Assembly (NCBI RefSeq): GCF_007859615.1
Contig: NZ_CP042295.1
Location: 496,001 to 560,000 of the forward strand
Direction: 5' to 3'
Origin: Mycoplasma anserisalpingitidis
Lineage (GTDB): Bacteria; Bacillota_I; Bacilli_A; Mycoplasmatales; Metamycoplasmataceae
DNA: 64,000 nt
Both the position numbers and the translations under genes were made by a program. The stretch's first letter is position 1. Every line of letters begins with the position of its first letter. Below, piece after piece: positions 20,904 to 30,649 of this stretch. Below the pieces are notes generated by a model. That model saw only the letters and a program-made list of their open reading frames with translations, was not told the origin of the DNA and did no database searches.

Positions 20904-21343
20904 CTACTTAGCTCATTGCTTAGTTTTATTTATAACACTTGCTAATTTATTAATCATATTTTTGGTCAGGTTTACTAGTATTGTTAATAGGAATTTAAGT
21001 AATATTTCATTGTTTTTTGAAATCAATCTCTTATATGTTTCTACTGCTATTTTGAAATCTTTTGCAATAATATTATTTATTTTTGAATTAATTCACTCTC
21101 AATTTTCTGATATAAAATTATAAAATTCTTTTATATCTGATGTTCTATTAAAGAATTGATTGAAACTATTTCTAAAAAACTTTATTTTCACACAACTTAT
21201 CAATATTTGTTAATAGACTAATTTTAGAATCAAATAAATGATCTTTAATATCAGTTAAACTATTCTTATTTATATCTTTATCTGTTAAAAATGAATTTAT
21301 GAATTTTAAGTATTCAAAATTAGATTTGTATTCAGATATTCCG
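20904..21343 (-). pseudogene. Frameshifted hypothetical gene
   Basis: Two minus-strand frames look coding: about 21343-21190 (EYLKFINSFLTDKDINKNSL, ending VF-TAG) and then, in another frame, about 21180-20904 (SFNQFFNRTSDIKEFYNFIS ... NKLASVINKTKQWAK-TAG). They appear to be one gene broken near 21180. There is no start codon for the first part. Family unknown. Confidence 0.45.
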
Positions 21344-21490
21344 TTAAATTTCTGAAAGTTTCCTCATTACTTCACAAATAATATCTCAGTTTTCTTTATT
21401 GTGTTTTTCATGGTATTCTTTGATTTTTTGAAAACTTGGTAATTTTTTAATTGGTGCATTTTCCACAAATTTAATTTCAACTTTTGCCAT
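21344..21490 (-). CDS. Small paralogous protein 1
   Basis: This is a 48-residue protein, MAKVEIKFVENAPIKKLPSF to RKLSEI. The ATG is preceded by AAAAGGAGAATGT. Residues from EKHNKENWDIICEVMRKLS are the same as in the next upstream gene (21544-21702), including a TGA-coded Trp. It could be a complete small protein or the N-terminus of the broken gene that follows. No domain is recognised. Confidence 0.55.
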
Positions 21491-21543
21491 ACATTCTCCT
21501 TTTCTAAGTAAATTTAAGAATAAAAAAAGTATGAAAAAATGAA

Positions 21544-21702
21544 TTACATTTTTGAAAGTTTCCTCATTACTTCACAGATAATATCTCAGTTTTCCTTATT
21601 GTGTTTTTCCTGATATTCTTTCATTTCTTCATACGTAATTTTCTTTATTGGTGCATTTTCAACGACTGTAATTTCTAGTTTTTTCGAATTCTTCCTAGTC
21701 AT
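21544..21702 (-). CDS. Small paralogous protein 2
   Basis: This is a 52-residue protein, MTRKNSKKLEITVVENAPIK to RKLSKM. It starts 8 nt after the stop of the 148-residue gene upstream; AAGAAGAAA may serve as a weak ribosome site. It shares VENAPIKK and EKHNKENWDIICEVMRKLS with the gene at 21344, so the two are tandem duplicates. Small size, operon position and duplication resemble an antitoxin or a phage/ICE accessory protein, but no family is recognised. Confidence 0.6.
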
Positions 21703-21710
21703 TTTCTTCT

Positions 21711-22157
21711 TTATTTTGATAATTTTTTTATTGATATGTTATATTCATTAACATTATCCTCATTAGTAATTTCTTTGATTTTTTCTAATATTTTAATTTT
21801 TTCATCAAATGGAATATCAATGGGGGTACTGTTTCAATCTATAACAGAATAAATATCTTCAGGTTTCATATGAAAATTCTCATTTAAGACAATCATTTTG
21901 TCTTTATTCTTAATTTTCAAGTAATAAACAACATTATTCTTCTTTCTAGCTTCTTTAATATCTTCCACCAGACAAAAGAAAACGTTTTTATTATCTTTGA
22001 TTTTATTAGGATTGTCTTTGTATTGATCTTGATCAGACGTTAAAAGCATAATACTTTGAGGAATGTCTAATCATTTTTTGATATTTTGTACAAAACTAGA
22101 TTTAAGCTGCACAACCTTACAGATATTCATTCTAATAACTTGTTCTTTTTCTTTCAT
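21711..22157 (-). CDS. Hypothetical protein, first gene of a small minus-strand operon
   Basis: This is a 148-residue protein starting MKEKEQVIRMNICKVVQLKS. The ATG follows AAAAAGGAGAAA. It contains alternating beta-like strands (KNVFFCLVEDI, NNVVYYLKIKNKDKMIVLN) and two TGA-coded Trp (IKKWLDIP, VIDWNSTP). It has no signal peptide or membrane segment. It is followed within 8 nt by the small gene at 21702 and then its duplicate, so the three probably form one transcript, divergent from the gene at 22270. I do not recognise it. Confidence 0.65.
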
Positions 22158-22269
22158 TTTCTCCTTTTTAATATAAAAACTTAAACAAAAAAATTATATA
22201 CTATATATGGAAATAATTTCATAAATAAGATAAAATATTTATATAAAGAAAAAAAAGAGAAAGGAGTTT

Positions 22270-22716
22270 ATGGATCAAGAAAAAGTTATTAATAATGGAA
22301 TTGAACAAAGAGCAATAAACAATGAACAAGAAAAAGAAATAAAAGTATATGATTCAATCAAATGCTTGTTTTGTAGTTCATTAAACATTGTAAAAAGGGG
22401 ATTCAGAAACGGAAAACAAAAATACTGATGCAAAAAATGTAATAAAGTTTTTGTTTCCACGAATAACACTTCACTCTTTTATATTCATCAAAAAAGTTAT
22501 AAATCATTTTCAAAGTTTTTAGAATGCTTAATTAGCGATATTTCCATTGCAGACATAGCTAGAATTTGTGGTGTTTCAGCTAACACAATTTATAACTGAA
22601 AAAAGAGAGTTATCTCACAACTTTTAGAGAAAAATAAAACATATAGATGTGTTTTTGCTGACTTAAATGAATATGATAAGTTAGATGATAAAATTAGTGA
22701 TTTGTTAATAAATTAA
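22270..22716 (+). CDS. Zn-ribbon/HTH transposase-like protein without DDE domain
   Basis: This is a 148-residue protein with the ATG after AGAAAGGAGTTT. It contains a zinc ribbon, CLFCSSLNIVKRG then YWCKKCNKVF (CxxC...CxxC), as at the N-terminus of IS1/IS1595-type transposases. A helix-turn-helix follows (ISIADIARICGVSANTIYNW). The protein ends before any DDE catalytic domain, so it is either a truncated transposase or a stand-alone DNA-binding protein. It is divergent from the operon at 22157-21344. Confidence 0.65.
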
Positions 22717-22734
22717 TCAATTAACAACAGAAAT

Positions 22735-22758
22735 AACGTTCATTAAGGACGTTTTTTT
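22735..22758 (+). terminator. Weak terminator of the Zn-ribbon gene
   Basis: AACGT...ACGTT (5-bp stem) followed by T6. Confidence 0.5.
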
Positions 22759-22787
22759 ATTTCAAGTCTGTTGTAAAGTAATAAAAA

Positions 22788-22806
22788 ATATCCGAATAAC
22801 GGATAT
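22788..22806 (-). terminator. Minus-strand terminator
   Basis: ATATCCG-AATAA-CGGATAT, with an A6 run at 22783-22788 giving the T tail on the minus strand, after the fragment ending at 22826. Confidence 0.7.
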
Positions 22807-22825
22807 AAATTTTATTTTGAAATGT

Positions 22826-23100
22826 TTATTTAATTAAATATTTTTCTAATTCTGATATTTTAATTGGAAGTTTTTTATTAAGAAAATCGACTGAGCAAAA
22901 TTCACTAACTTTTTTTTCGATCAATTTAACATAATCATTAATTTCAATATTAATTCTTTTAATATCGTTATATTCAATTATAAAAAGAGTTAGATCAATA
23001 AAATGTATAGTTAAGATTTCTTCAAACTTACTAATAATTAAATTTCTACTATATTCTGCAAAACTTTTATCCAGCAAGTCTTCTCAGCTTTTACTTTCTA
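22826..23100 (-). pseudogene. C-terminal fragment of an 1856-family gene
   Basis: The minus-strand frame runs from about 23100 to TAA at 22826. LLDKSFAEYSRNLIISKFEE aligns with LLKRALFEYQKDFVLENIEH of the gene at 1856, and KKVSEFCSVDFLNKKLP with KKAKEFCSKDVLYKYVP. Homology stops exactly where the 25-bp inverted repeat at 23100 begins, and no start codon is present, so the gene appears cut at that point. Confidence 0.65.
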
Positions 23101-23155
23101 AACTAGGACAACGAAAGTTGACAAATAAATGTCAACTTTCGTTGTCCTAGTTTAC
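23100..23155. repeat. Perfect 25-bp inverted repeat (hairpin) behind pgi
   Basis: The arm 23100-23124 contains AACTAGGACAACGAAAGTTG; it pairs with 23131-23155 around the 6-nt loop AATAAA. It could terminate pgi, but no T run follows on either strand, unlike the other terminators here. The same 25 nt occur as a single copy at 1686-1710 inside a disrupted terminator, which suggests ends of a mobile element. Confidence 0.7.
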
Positions 23156-23174
23156 AGTGCACTCTAATAAATGA

Positions 23175-24470
23175 TTATTTCTTACCTAACATTGAAAACA
23201 TATTTTTCTTGTAAACTTCAACTCCAGGTTGGTTGAATGGATTTACTCCAAGTAAGTAAGCTGACATTGCTAAAGCTCTTTCAAAGAAAATAAATAATGA
23301 ACCTAAAGTTTCTTCACTAAAATCTTTGAAAAGAATATGTAAGTTTGGAACTTGTCCAACTTCAAAGTGAGCTTTTTGAGTAGCCTTAAATGCAACGTTA
23401 TTTACTTCATGTAAAGTTTTACCACTTAAATAGTTTAATTGATCAATATCTTCAACATCATTTTTAAAAGTGATGTTATTTACAGGATTTTCAAGGGTTA
23501 AAACTGTTTCAAATAAAACTTTTGAACCTTCTTGAATCATTTGACCTAATGAGTGTAAATCTGTTGAGAAAATTCCACTTGCTGGTCAAAGACCTTTACT
23601 ATCTTTTCCTTCACTTTCAGCAAATAATTGTTTTCATCATTCACTAAAGTATTGTAATTTAGGTTCATATGAAACCATCATTTCAACATGGTAATTCTTT
23701 TCAACATTTAATAAATATCTTGTAACAGCATATCTATAAGCATCATTTTCAGAAATCTTTCAGCTACTTAATTCTTTATTTGTTAATGAAGCACCTGCAA
23801 GCACTCTTTCTGCATCAATTCCAGCACAAAGGAATGGGAATAAACCTACTGCTGTCATAACTGAGAAACGACCACCAACATCATCAGGAACAATAAATTT
23901 AGTGTAATTTTTTCTTGTAGCTAATTCAAATAATAAACCTTTTCTTGCATCAGTTGTAGCTGCAATAAATTTAGAAGCTTGATCTTTACCAACTTTTTCT
24001 TCAAGTAAAATTCTAAATTCTCTAAAAGCTATAGATGGTTCAAGAGTAGTTCCTGATTTACTGATTACATTAATAGCAAATTTTTTATTTTTAACATATG
24101 CTAATTTTGAAACAAGTGCTTCAGAAGAAATATCATTACCTGCAAAAACTAATTCCATGTCTGGTCTTTTTTGTGAATATTCACCAAAGATAAATTCATA
24201 TCCAGTTTTAGCACCTAAATATGAACCACCAATACCAACAACAACTACTACTTCAACACCTTCTTTTTTTCATTCTGAAGAAAGTTTTTTCATAGCTTTC
24301 ATTTCTTCTTTATCATAATTATCTGGTAAATCATATCAACCTAGTCAATCTTTTTCAGCAACTTCGCGTTTAAGAACGCTGTTGTGAATTTGATCAACAC
24401 GTTCTTGTAATAAATTCAATTTTGAATTTTCAATCATTGAGTATGTAGTATCTAATTTTAAAAATTTCAT
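23175..24470 (-). CDS. pgi: Glucose-6-phosphate isomerase
   Basis: This is a 431-residue protein that interconverts glucose-6-phosphate and fructose-6-phosphate in the cytoplasm. Family signatures: [38 protein letters not shown] (sugar-phosphate site), [17 protein letters not shown] and [15 protein letters not shown] near the C-terminus. The length fits the short bacterial form. The ATG follows GAAAGGAAATT and a TATAAT lies at 24491-24496 (minus). It receives glucose-6-phosphate from the maltodextrin locus at the other end of the window. Confidence 0.97.
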
Positions 24471-24642
24471 AATTTCCTTTCATTTTTTTTATTATACTAG
24501 TTTAATAAAAGCAATCATTATTTATAAAATAATCATATGTAAAAGATACCTTAATTATTCTTTATACTCTAACAATCATCTTGTATGGTCATTTTTTTAA
24601 CTTAAATTTAAAATTTATAAGTTAGCTTAATATAATTTAAAT
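24471..24642. promoter_or_regulatory. Divergent promoter region pgi / amylase lipoprotein
   Basis: On the minus strand TATAAT is at 24496-24491 for pgi. On the plus strand TATAAT is at 24631-24636, 6 nt before the ATG at 24643, so that mRNA is probably leaderless. Confidence 0.6.
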
Positions 24643-26487
24643 ATGAATAAAAAAATAATTAAAAAATCCTTAATTGGTATCTCAACTTTAGGTCTAACTA
24701 TGCCTTTAATAACTCTCTCATGCAATGAAAGTAAAAATAGTAAACTTTGGGGGGATGATAATTTTAATAAAAAAATAAATTTAAGTAATTTAACTTATAG
24801 TGATGAATTAGAAAATGTGAAATTTATTGCTCCTTTTAATAAACAAGTTACACCATCAAATACTTTCTATCAACTTATAACTTATGCTTTTGCAGATGGA
24901 AATAATGATGGAATTGGTGATTTTATTGGTTTAACTGAAAATCTAGATTATTTTGTTAATTTAGGAATTGATACTTTATATCTCTCGCCTATTCATCCTG
25001 CTAGTTCATATCATGGTTATGATGTTATTGATTATACTGATGTCGCAGCTGAACTTGGAGGTATGGAAGCTTTTGATAAATTTTTAATTAAAGCACATGA
25101 AAAAGGAATTAGAGTAATAATTGATCTTGTATTTAACCATACTTCTTATGAACACCCTTGATTTCAAAAAGCTCTTCAAGGTGATCCTAAATATGAAAAA
25201 TACTACAACTTTTATGAACCTAAGTCAAATCAAAGTGAAACAAAATACGGAATTGATGATTCAAGTTTAAGAAATCTTTTCTTTAACGTGGATAAAAGTA
25301 TTCAACCTACAAACAAACATTATGTTGCAGAGTTTTGAGGTGGTATGCCTGACCTAAACCTTGATAATCCTGAAGTTATTCAAGAATTAATTAATATTCA
25401 ATCATTCTGAGCTAAAAAAGGTGTTGATGGATTCAGATATGATGCTTTTTATCATTTCTTTAATTCTGAAAATCAACATGAAAGTAGAGATGATGGAAGT
25501 AAAATTGCTTCAATTTTTGCTCAGCTTAGAAAAAATTCTGAGTCAGTAATTTCTGAAACAGCAGAACAAAGAAGCAATAAAGAGTTAATTATGTTTGGTG
25601 AATGATGAGGAAATCCAGCTGATGCTAAAGTTTATTTCATGGATAAACAAAACAATAAAGCACTTAACGGAGTGCTTGATGGAATTAATTATGCTTCAAA
25701 TTCATCAACTTTTATCTCATCTAATACCGAAAAGTTAGTCAAGGAATATTTACCATATAATTCACTTTGACTTCCAAGTATCGACAATCACGATCGGGTA
25801 CGTTGAATACAAAAAATTAATCGTGAATTTTATTCAGGAAAACAAATCGATGAAAATGGTTTTGTAAATGATATTTTAAAAAATTACTACAGTGTAAACT
25901 TATTAAATATGCTCACTAAAGGTGGGAACCCAATAATTTACCATGGTGATGAATTAATGATGAACGGACATAAAGGTAATGGTGATCAATATGTTCGTGA
26001 AGCATTTAATTGAAAAAATAATAAATATCAGGTTGATTTTTATGAACGTCGTTCAGGAATTAATAGTTCACACATATACACTCATTCAATAAAAAACTTA
26101 AGTTCACCTGAAGAAATAAACAAAGATAAAGACTCAATTTACAGTATTGCAAGTGATATAAATAAACTTAGAAAAGAATTTATCCAACTTCGTGAAACAA
26201 ATGTTGAATATATAGTAAATCCAAATGAAGTTTTAGTACACATTAATGATGATCTAACAAATAGTTTTGCTGAATATTACACTGTTAGAAAACTATCTGA
26301 TAATGAATATTTATTAGTTTTAGTAGAAAATGTATTTAATAAATTTAAACCTATAATTCAAATTAATCAAGATTTTAACATTGAAGATATTCATCCAGAA
26401 ATGAAGCGTAATATCACAATCAATAATAATCAATTATTATTAGACACTGGTGTAAACTTTGGAGTGTTTAAATTAGTTAGAAAGTAA
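24643..26487 (+). CDS. GH13 alpha-amylase-family lipoprotein
   Basis: This is a 614-residue protein. A basic N-terminus and hydrophobic stretch end in the lipobox ITLSC with Cys27, so it is exported and lipid-anchored. The GH13 barrel is clear: YAFADGNNDGIGDFIGLTEN, DLVFNHTSYEHPW, GVDGFRYDAFYHF (nucleophile Asp), IMFGEWWG (acid/base Glu) and PSIDNHDRVRW (third Asp). It should cut alpha-1,4-glucans outside the cell; the exact bond and product are not deducible. It is a paralogue of the cytoplasmic enzyme at 57783-59543, which lacks the signal. Together with MalFGK this gives extracellular digestion followed by uptake. Confidence 0.92.
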
Positions 26488-26616
26488 TTCCTTTTTTAGT
26501 AAATAAAAAAATTCATTTTTATTTTTTCAGCATATTAAAATGATTTCAACTTACAAAATAGTCAAAACTTTATGTGTGAAAAATATGGAAATGTTATTTT
26601 AAGAGTAATAAACTTA

Positions 26617-26640
26617 TATAATTAATTATATATCGGAGGG
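26617..26640 (+). promoter_or_regulatory. Promoter and strong ribosome site of dhaKLM
   Basis: TATAAT at 26617-26622 and GGAGGG at 26635-26640, before the ATG at 26644. The gap 26488-26616 shows only AT-rich sequence with weak stem potential. Confidence 0.6.
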
Positions 26641-26643
26641 ATT

Positions 26644-27624
26644 ATGAAAAAATTATTAAATAAAGTGGAAAATGTTGTTCCAGAAATGCTTGAAGGTTTA
26701 GCTAAATCTAACCCTAATATTTATAAACTTGATGGATATAATGTTATTGTTAGAAAAAATAAAGCTAATAAAGTTACATTAGTTTCTGGAGGTGGTGCTG
26801 GACACGAACCAGCTCATGCTGGATATGTTACATATGGTATGCTTGATGCCGCTGTTTCTGGAGAAGTATTTACTTCACCAACACCAGATCAAGTTTTAGC
26901 TGCTATTAAAGAAGTTGGAAATGAAAAAGGTGTTCTTTTAGTTGTTAAAAACTATACTGGAGACGTTATGAACTTTGAAATGGCTGCAGATTTTGCTCAA
27001 ATGGAAAATATTAACGTTAAAAGTGTTATTGTAAATGATGATATAGCTGTTGAAAACAGTTTATATACAGTTGGAAAAAGAGGCGTTGCAGGTACAGTTT
27101 TAGTTCATAAAATTGCTGGTTCAGCCGCTGAAGATGGTCATGACTTAGAGTATGTAGCCCAAATAGCTCAAGAAGTTGTTGATAATACAGCTACTCTAGG
27201 AATGAGTTTAGGTGGATGTACAGTTCCTGCTTCTGGTAAGAAATCATTTGAACTTGCTGAAGATGAAATTGAAATGGGACTAGGGATTCATGGAGAACCA
27301 GGAACTCATAAAGAAAAAATTAAAAGTTCTGAAGAACATGTTAAATATATGTTAGATAAACTATTAGAACACTCTAAAGTAACAGAAAATGATGAAATTT
27401 GTGTTTTAGTAAATGGTCTCGGTGCTACAACACTTATGGAACTTTATGTAATTAATAATGATGTAAACAAATACTTAGAAAGTAAAAAGATTAAAATTCA
27501 CAAGAATCTTGTTGGAAATTACATGACATCACTTGAAATGCCTGGATTTTCAATCACAGTTCTTAAATTAAGTGAAAAAACAAAGAAATATATGGACTTC
27601 GACATTAAAAACAATTTATTTTAA
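26644..27624 (+). CDS. dhaK: Dihydroxyacetone kinase subunit DhaK
   Basis: This is a 326-residue substrate-binding subunit of the PTS-dependent dihydroxyacetone kinase. LVSGGGAGHEPAHAGYV is the family signature, and the His in LGIHGEPGTH is the residue that binds dihydroxyacetone covalently. It is the first gene of dhaK-dhaL-dhaM, with 25 nt to dhaL. Product: dihydroxyacetone phosphate for glycolysis. The glycerol genes glpO-glpK-glpF lie about 2 kb downstream. Confidence 0.95.
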   Translation: MKKLLNKVENVVPEMLEGLAKSNPNIYKLDGYNVIVRKNKANKVTLVSGGGAGHEPAHAGYVTYGMLDAAVSGEVFTSPTPDQVLAAIKEVGNEKGVLLVVKNYTGDVMNFEMAADFAQMENINVKSVIVNDDIAVENSLYTVGKRGVAGTVLVHKIAGSAAEDGHDLEYVAQIAQEVVDNTATLGMSLGGCTVPASGKKSFELAEDEIEMGLGIHGEPGTHKEKIKSSEEHVKYMLDKLLEHSKVTENDEICVLVNGLGATTLMELYVINNDVNKYLESKKIKIHKNLVGNYMTSLEMPGFSITVLKLSEKTKKYMDFDIKNNLF

Positions 27625-27649
27625 TTAAATATTGTAGAAAGATAAACTA

Positions 27650-28261
27650 ATGAATAAAATTGTTACAACTCAAGAATTAATTGATATTCTTAAAAAAATA
27701 GCTTCTAAAATTGAAATACATGAAGAAGAACTAACAGATTTAGATAGACAAATTGGAGATGGAGATCACGGCACAAACTTAAAACGTGGTTTTCATGAAT
27801 TATTACCTATTTTAGAAACTAGTTCTAATAAGACTACTACCGAATTACTAAACTCATGTTCAATGATAATGATGAGTAAAGTTGGTGGAAGCTCTGGACC
27901 GCTTTTAGCTACTGCATTCATGAGAATGGCAAAAGAAACTGAATTAAACAAAATGCTTTTAGCTGCTGCTGAAGGAATTAAAATGCGTGGTAAAGCTGTT
28001 GTTGGTGAAAAAACAATGTTAGATGTTTTAGAACCATTTGCTAAAACTTTTGATGAATTACTTCAAAAAGGAGAAAATAATAAATCAGCCTTAGAAAAAG
28101 CATTAAAAGTTGCTTATGATTCAAAAGAATCAATAAAGAATAAACCAGCAACCAAAGGAAGAGCAAGTTATCTTGGTGAACGTTCTATTGGAATAGTAGA
28201 TCCTGGTTCGCAAAGTATGTATTACATGTTAGAAACTTTAGTGGAGAATTATAATGATTAA
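27650..28261 (+). CDS. dhaL: Dihydroxyacetone kinase subunit DhaL
   Basis: This is a 203-residue nucleotide-binding subunit. LDRQIGDGDHGTNLKRGF carries the Asp cluster that holds Mg-ADP. SKVGGSSGPLLATAFM and GRASYLGERSIGIVDPGSQS are conserved loops. The ADP is a fixed cofactor re-phosphorylated by DhaM, and the phosphate goes to dihydroxyacetone on DhaK. It overlaps dhaM by 8 nt, which suggests translational coupling. Confidence 0.95.
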   Translation: MNKIVTTQELIDILKKIASKIEIHEEELTDLDRQIGDGDHGTNLKRGFHELLPILETSSNKTTTELLNSCSMIMMSKVGGSSGPLLATAFMRMAKETELNKMLLAAAEGIKMRGKAVVGEKTMLDVLEPFAKTFDELLQKGENNKSALEKALKVAYDSKESIKNKPATKGRASYLGERSIGIVDPGSQSMYYMLETLVENYND

Positions 28262-28640
28262 TTTTGTTGTGGTAAGTCACAGTAAAAAACTAGCTGAAGC
28301 TGCAATTGAATTAGCTTCAATTATGAAAAATAGTGAATTCAAAATTGTTAATGCAGCAGGTTTGGTTGATAGTGATGGTTTTGGAACTGATGTACAAAAG
28401 GTCATTGAAGCTATTAATTCTGTTAATGAAGGTGATGGTGTTTTGATTTTCTGTGAAATCGGTTCATCGCTTATGAGTTCGCAAATGGCAGTTGAAATGA
28501 TAGGTGATGAAAAAGTTGTTTTAGTTGACGCGCCTTTTGTTGAGGCACTAATGGCTGCAACGGCTACAAACAATGAAAACATCACACTTGAACAACTTTT
28601 AGAAGAAACTCTTTTAACAAAAAGTTTTTCGAAGTTATAA
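28254..28640 (+). CDS. dhaM: PTS-dependent dihydroxyacetone kinase phosphotransferase DhaM
   Basis: This is a 128-residue EIIA-mannose-like protein. FVVVSHSKKLAEAAIEL contains the phospho-accepting His near residue 8. It has only the IIA domain, without fused HPr or EI domains, so it takes phosphate from the general PTS proteins. It completes the dhaKLM operon. Confidence 0.93.
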   Translation: MINFVVVSHSKKLAEAAIELASIMKNSEFKIVNAAGLVDSDGFGTDVQKVIEAINSVNEGDGVLIFCEIGSSLMSSQMAVEMIGDEKVVLVDAPFVEALMAATATNNENITLEQLLEETLLTKSFSKL

Positions 28641-28646
28641 ATGAAA

Positions 28647-28677
28647 AAGTTGACATTTATTTGTCAACTTATTTTTT
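28647..28677. terminator. Bidirectional terminator between dhaM and the DUF2130 gene
   Basis: AAGTTGACA-TTTATT-TGTCAACTT with a T run on the plus side and A5 on the other. The minus-strand gene ends inside it. Confidence 0.8.
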
Positions 28678-30478
28678 ATTCTTCTTCAATTATTTCGGCT
28701 ATATTCTTAGCATTTTCTTTTTCTTCTTTAAGTTTTTTATGTAACAATGGATAACTTTTAGCAGTTACTATTTTACTTAACTCTAAGTCATTCAATTTAT
28801 TAGGAAGTTCACTATAAAATCTATTTTTAAATATATTGAATACCTTTTTAACTTCTTCAAGCTTTTTGATTGCTGAATCAATTTCATCTTCCATTTTGTT
28901 TAAGTTGTTATCCATTCTGCCAGAAGTTGTTAAGATACTTTCAACACGTTGATGAATATTTTTTTCTAATTCTAAAAGTGAAATGTTGTAATCATCATTT
29001 TCTTTTTCTTTTAGTTTTAGTTTGTAATAATCTCTTTCGAATTTAACAATAAATTTAATAAATTCAACAATTTGTTTTGGACGAATTACATACATATTTT
29101 CATAAAGCCCACTCATGTCCTTGAAACCATTATTATAAATCTCATTTTCAGGCTCATAAGTGGTTACTAAAACAGCATATTTACATTTTTTACTTTTACG
29201 ATTTCTGTCTAGCTTTTCTAAAAAACTTGTGTTTTTTCTGTTTTCATTACTCATCATACGTTTCATCTCAAACATAATCGAAGTAACTTCAATTTTTTTA
29301 TCTTCATCCAAAAATAAACGATAAATAAAATCACCTTTTTCATTTTCTTCATCAAGCTTTGTATCTTTTTCAAATGTTGAATACCTTTGAATTTCAAAGT
29401 CACATTCTTCCATATATTTATCTTTACAATATTCTTCCAAAGTACCACCGTAAGTTGAAATACCATAAACTTTTGAAGTATTTAGTTCATTCTTTTGAAT
29501 TTCATTAACTCTAGCAATTTCCTCAGTTAATTTAGTATTCACCAATTCAATTCGGGTTATTTCAGCTTCTTTATCATTAATTATTTTTTCGTATTTTTCT
29601 TTTTCTTTATTTAAATTTTCATTTAACATTTCATTAAATTTATTTGTGATTTTTAATTCATTATCATGATTTAATAAAATTAATTTGTTTTTTTCTTCAG
29701 TTAATGATTCAATTTTCAATTTATTTTCATTTTGAATTTGATTAATTTTTTCATTTAATTTTATTTTAAATTCATTTTCTTTATCTTTAAGAACTAATGA
29801 GTATTTTTCACCCATACTAATATTTTTATTTTCTAATTCACTAATTTTGTTTAACAAATTGTTTTTTTCTAATTTGATTTTACTAATTTGCTCATTAATT
29901 TTTTGCAATTCAATATTTTTTTCTTTTTCTAACTTAATAAGTGCATCATTGAATTCAGATTTATGTTGGTTTTCTTTGTCTTTAAGAATTAATGAATACT
30001 TTTCATCTATACTATTATTTTTAGTTTCTAATTCATTTATTTTATTTAATAAATTATTTTTTTCTGTTTCAAGCTCTTTTAATTGGTTACCTATTTTTTG
30101 AACTTCTATATTTTTCTCTTTTTCTAGTTTATTAACCAATTCGTTCAATTCGTTTTTTTGCTGATTTTCTTTATCTTTTAAAATTAATGAATATCTTTCA
30201 TCAGAGGTTTGATTTTTAATTTCTAACTCATTTATTTTATTTAATAAATTATTTTTTTCTGATTCTACTTTTTTAAGTTGTTCATTAAATTTTTGAAATT
30301 CATTATTTTTTTCTCTTTGTAACTCTGTTTCATACTTAAGTTTTAAACTTTCATTGATTTCTTCTTTTATTTTTTTACTCGAATTCTCATAGAAAAAATT
30401 ATAAATTTCATTTTCAACTTTCTCAGTTAATTCAATTATTGCATTGCATTTTGGACAATTTATTTTTATATGTTGCAT
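28676..30478 (-). CDS. DUF2130 protein with three tandem 65-residue coiled-coil repeats
   Basis: This is a 600-residue protein. The N-terminus has one CPKC knuckle. Residues about 60-260 hold three near-identical 65-residue repeats (each with EKNNLLNKI and KYSL-LKDKEN), heptad-rich. The C-terminal third is the DUF2130 domain (PF09903): YGGTLEEYCKDKY, NEKGDFIYRLF, IMFEMKRMM, RPKQIVEFIKFI. The D...E-K arrangement recalls PD-(D/E)XK nucleases, which has been suggested for this family but is not established. There is no signal peptide, so it is cytoplasmic. No TGA codon is needed within it. ACAAGGAGAGAA precedes the ATG. Confidence 0.85.
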   Translation of the reverse strand: MQHIKINCPKCNAIIELTEKVENEIYNFFYENSSKKIKEEINESLKLKYETELQREKNNEFQKFNEQLKKVESEKNNLLNKINELEIKNQTSDERYSLILKDKENQQKNELNELVNKLEKEKNIEVQKIGNQLKELETEKNNLLNKINELETKNNSIDEKYSLILKDKENQHKSEFNDALIKLEKEKNIELQKINEQISKIKLEKNNLLNKISELENKNISMGEKYSLVLKDKENEFKIKLNEKINQIQNENKLKIESLTEEKNKLILLNHDNELKITNKFNEMLNENLNKEKEKYEKIINDKEAEITRIELVNTKLTEEIARVNEIQKNELNTSKVYGISTYGGTLEEYCKDKYMEECDFEIQRYSTFEKDTKLDEENEKGDFIYRLFLDEDKKIEVTSIMFEMKRMMSNENRKNTSFLEKLDRNRKSKKCKYAVLVTTYEPENEIYNNGFKDMSGLYENMYVIRPKQIVEFIKFIVKFERDYYKLKLKEKENDDYNISLLELEKNIHQRVESILTTSGRMDNNLNKMEDEIDSAIKKLEEVKKVFNIFKNRFYSELPNKLNDLELSKIVTAKSYPLLHKKLKEEKENAKNIAEIIEEE

Positions 30479-30494
30479 TTCTCTCCTTGTTATG

Positions 30495-30524
30495 ATCCTA
30501 TATTTATATTTAAAATTATAGGAT
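30495..30524 (-). promoter_or_regulatory. Inverted repeat over the DUF2130 promoter
   Basis: ATCCTATA (30495-30502) and TATAGGAT (30517-30524) flank 14 nt. The minus-strand TATAAT lies in the distal arm. Candidate operator; untested. Confidence 0.4.
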
Positions 30525-30555
30525 ATTTAAAGCTTTTTTGATAATTAAAAGAGCG

Positions 30556-30571
30556 TTCCACAAATGTGGAA
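30556..30571 (+). promoter_or_regulatory. Inverted repeat upstream of glpOKF
   Basis: TTCCACA-AA-TGTGGAA, about 80 nt before glpO. TAAAAT at about 30608 may be the -10 and GAGGAGA is the ribosome site. It may be an operator for the glycerol genes or for the divergent DUF2130 gene. Confidence 0.4.
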
Positions 30572-30649
30572 ATTTTACTTTTTTTGGAAAAAATGAAAAT
30601 GATTTCATTAAAATATTAATGTAATCAAACATATGAGGAGATTAAAAAA

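Noticed and set aside
28647-28670. AAGTTGACA hairpins after dhaM, glpF and aspS as a mobile repeat family related to the 25-mer
   Set aside because: They share only the short GTTGACA stem core and have T runs, so they are ordinary terminators.
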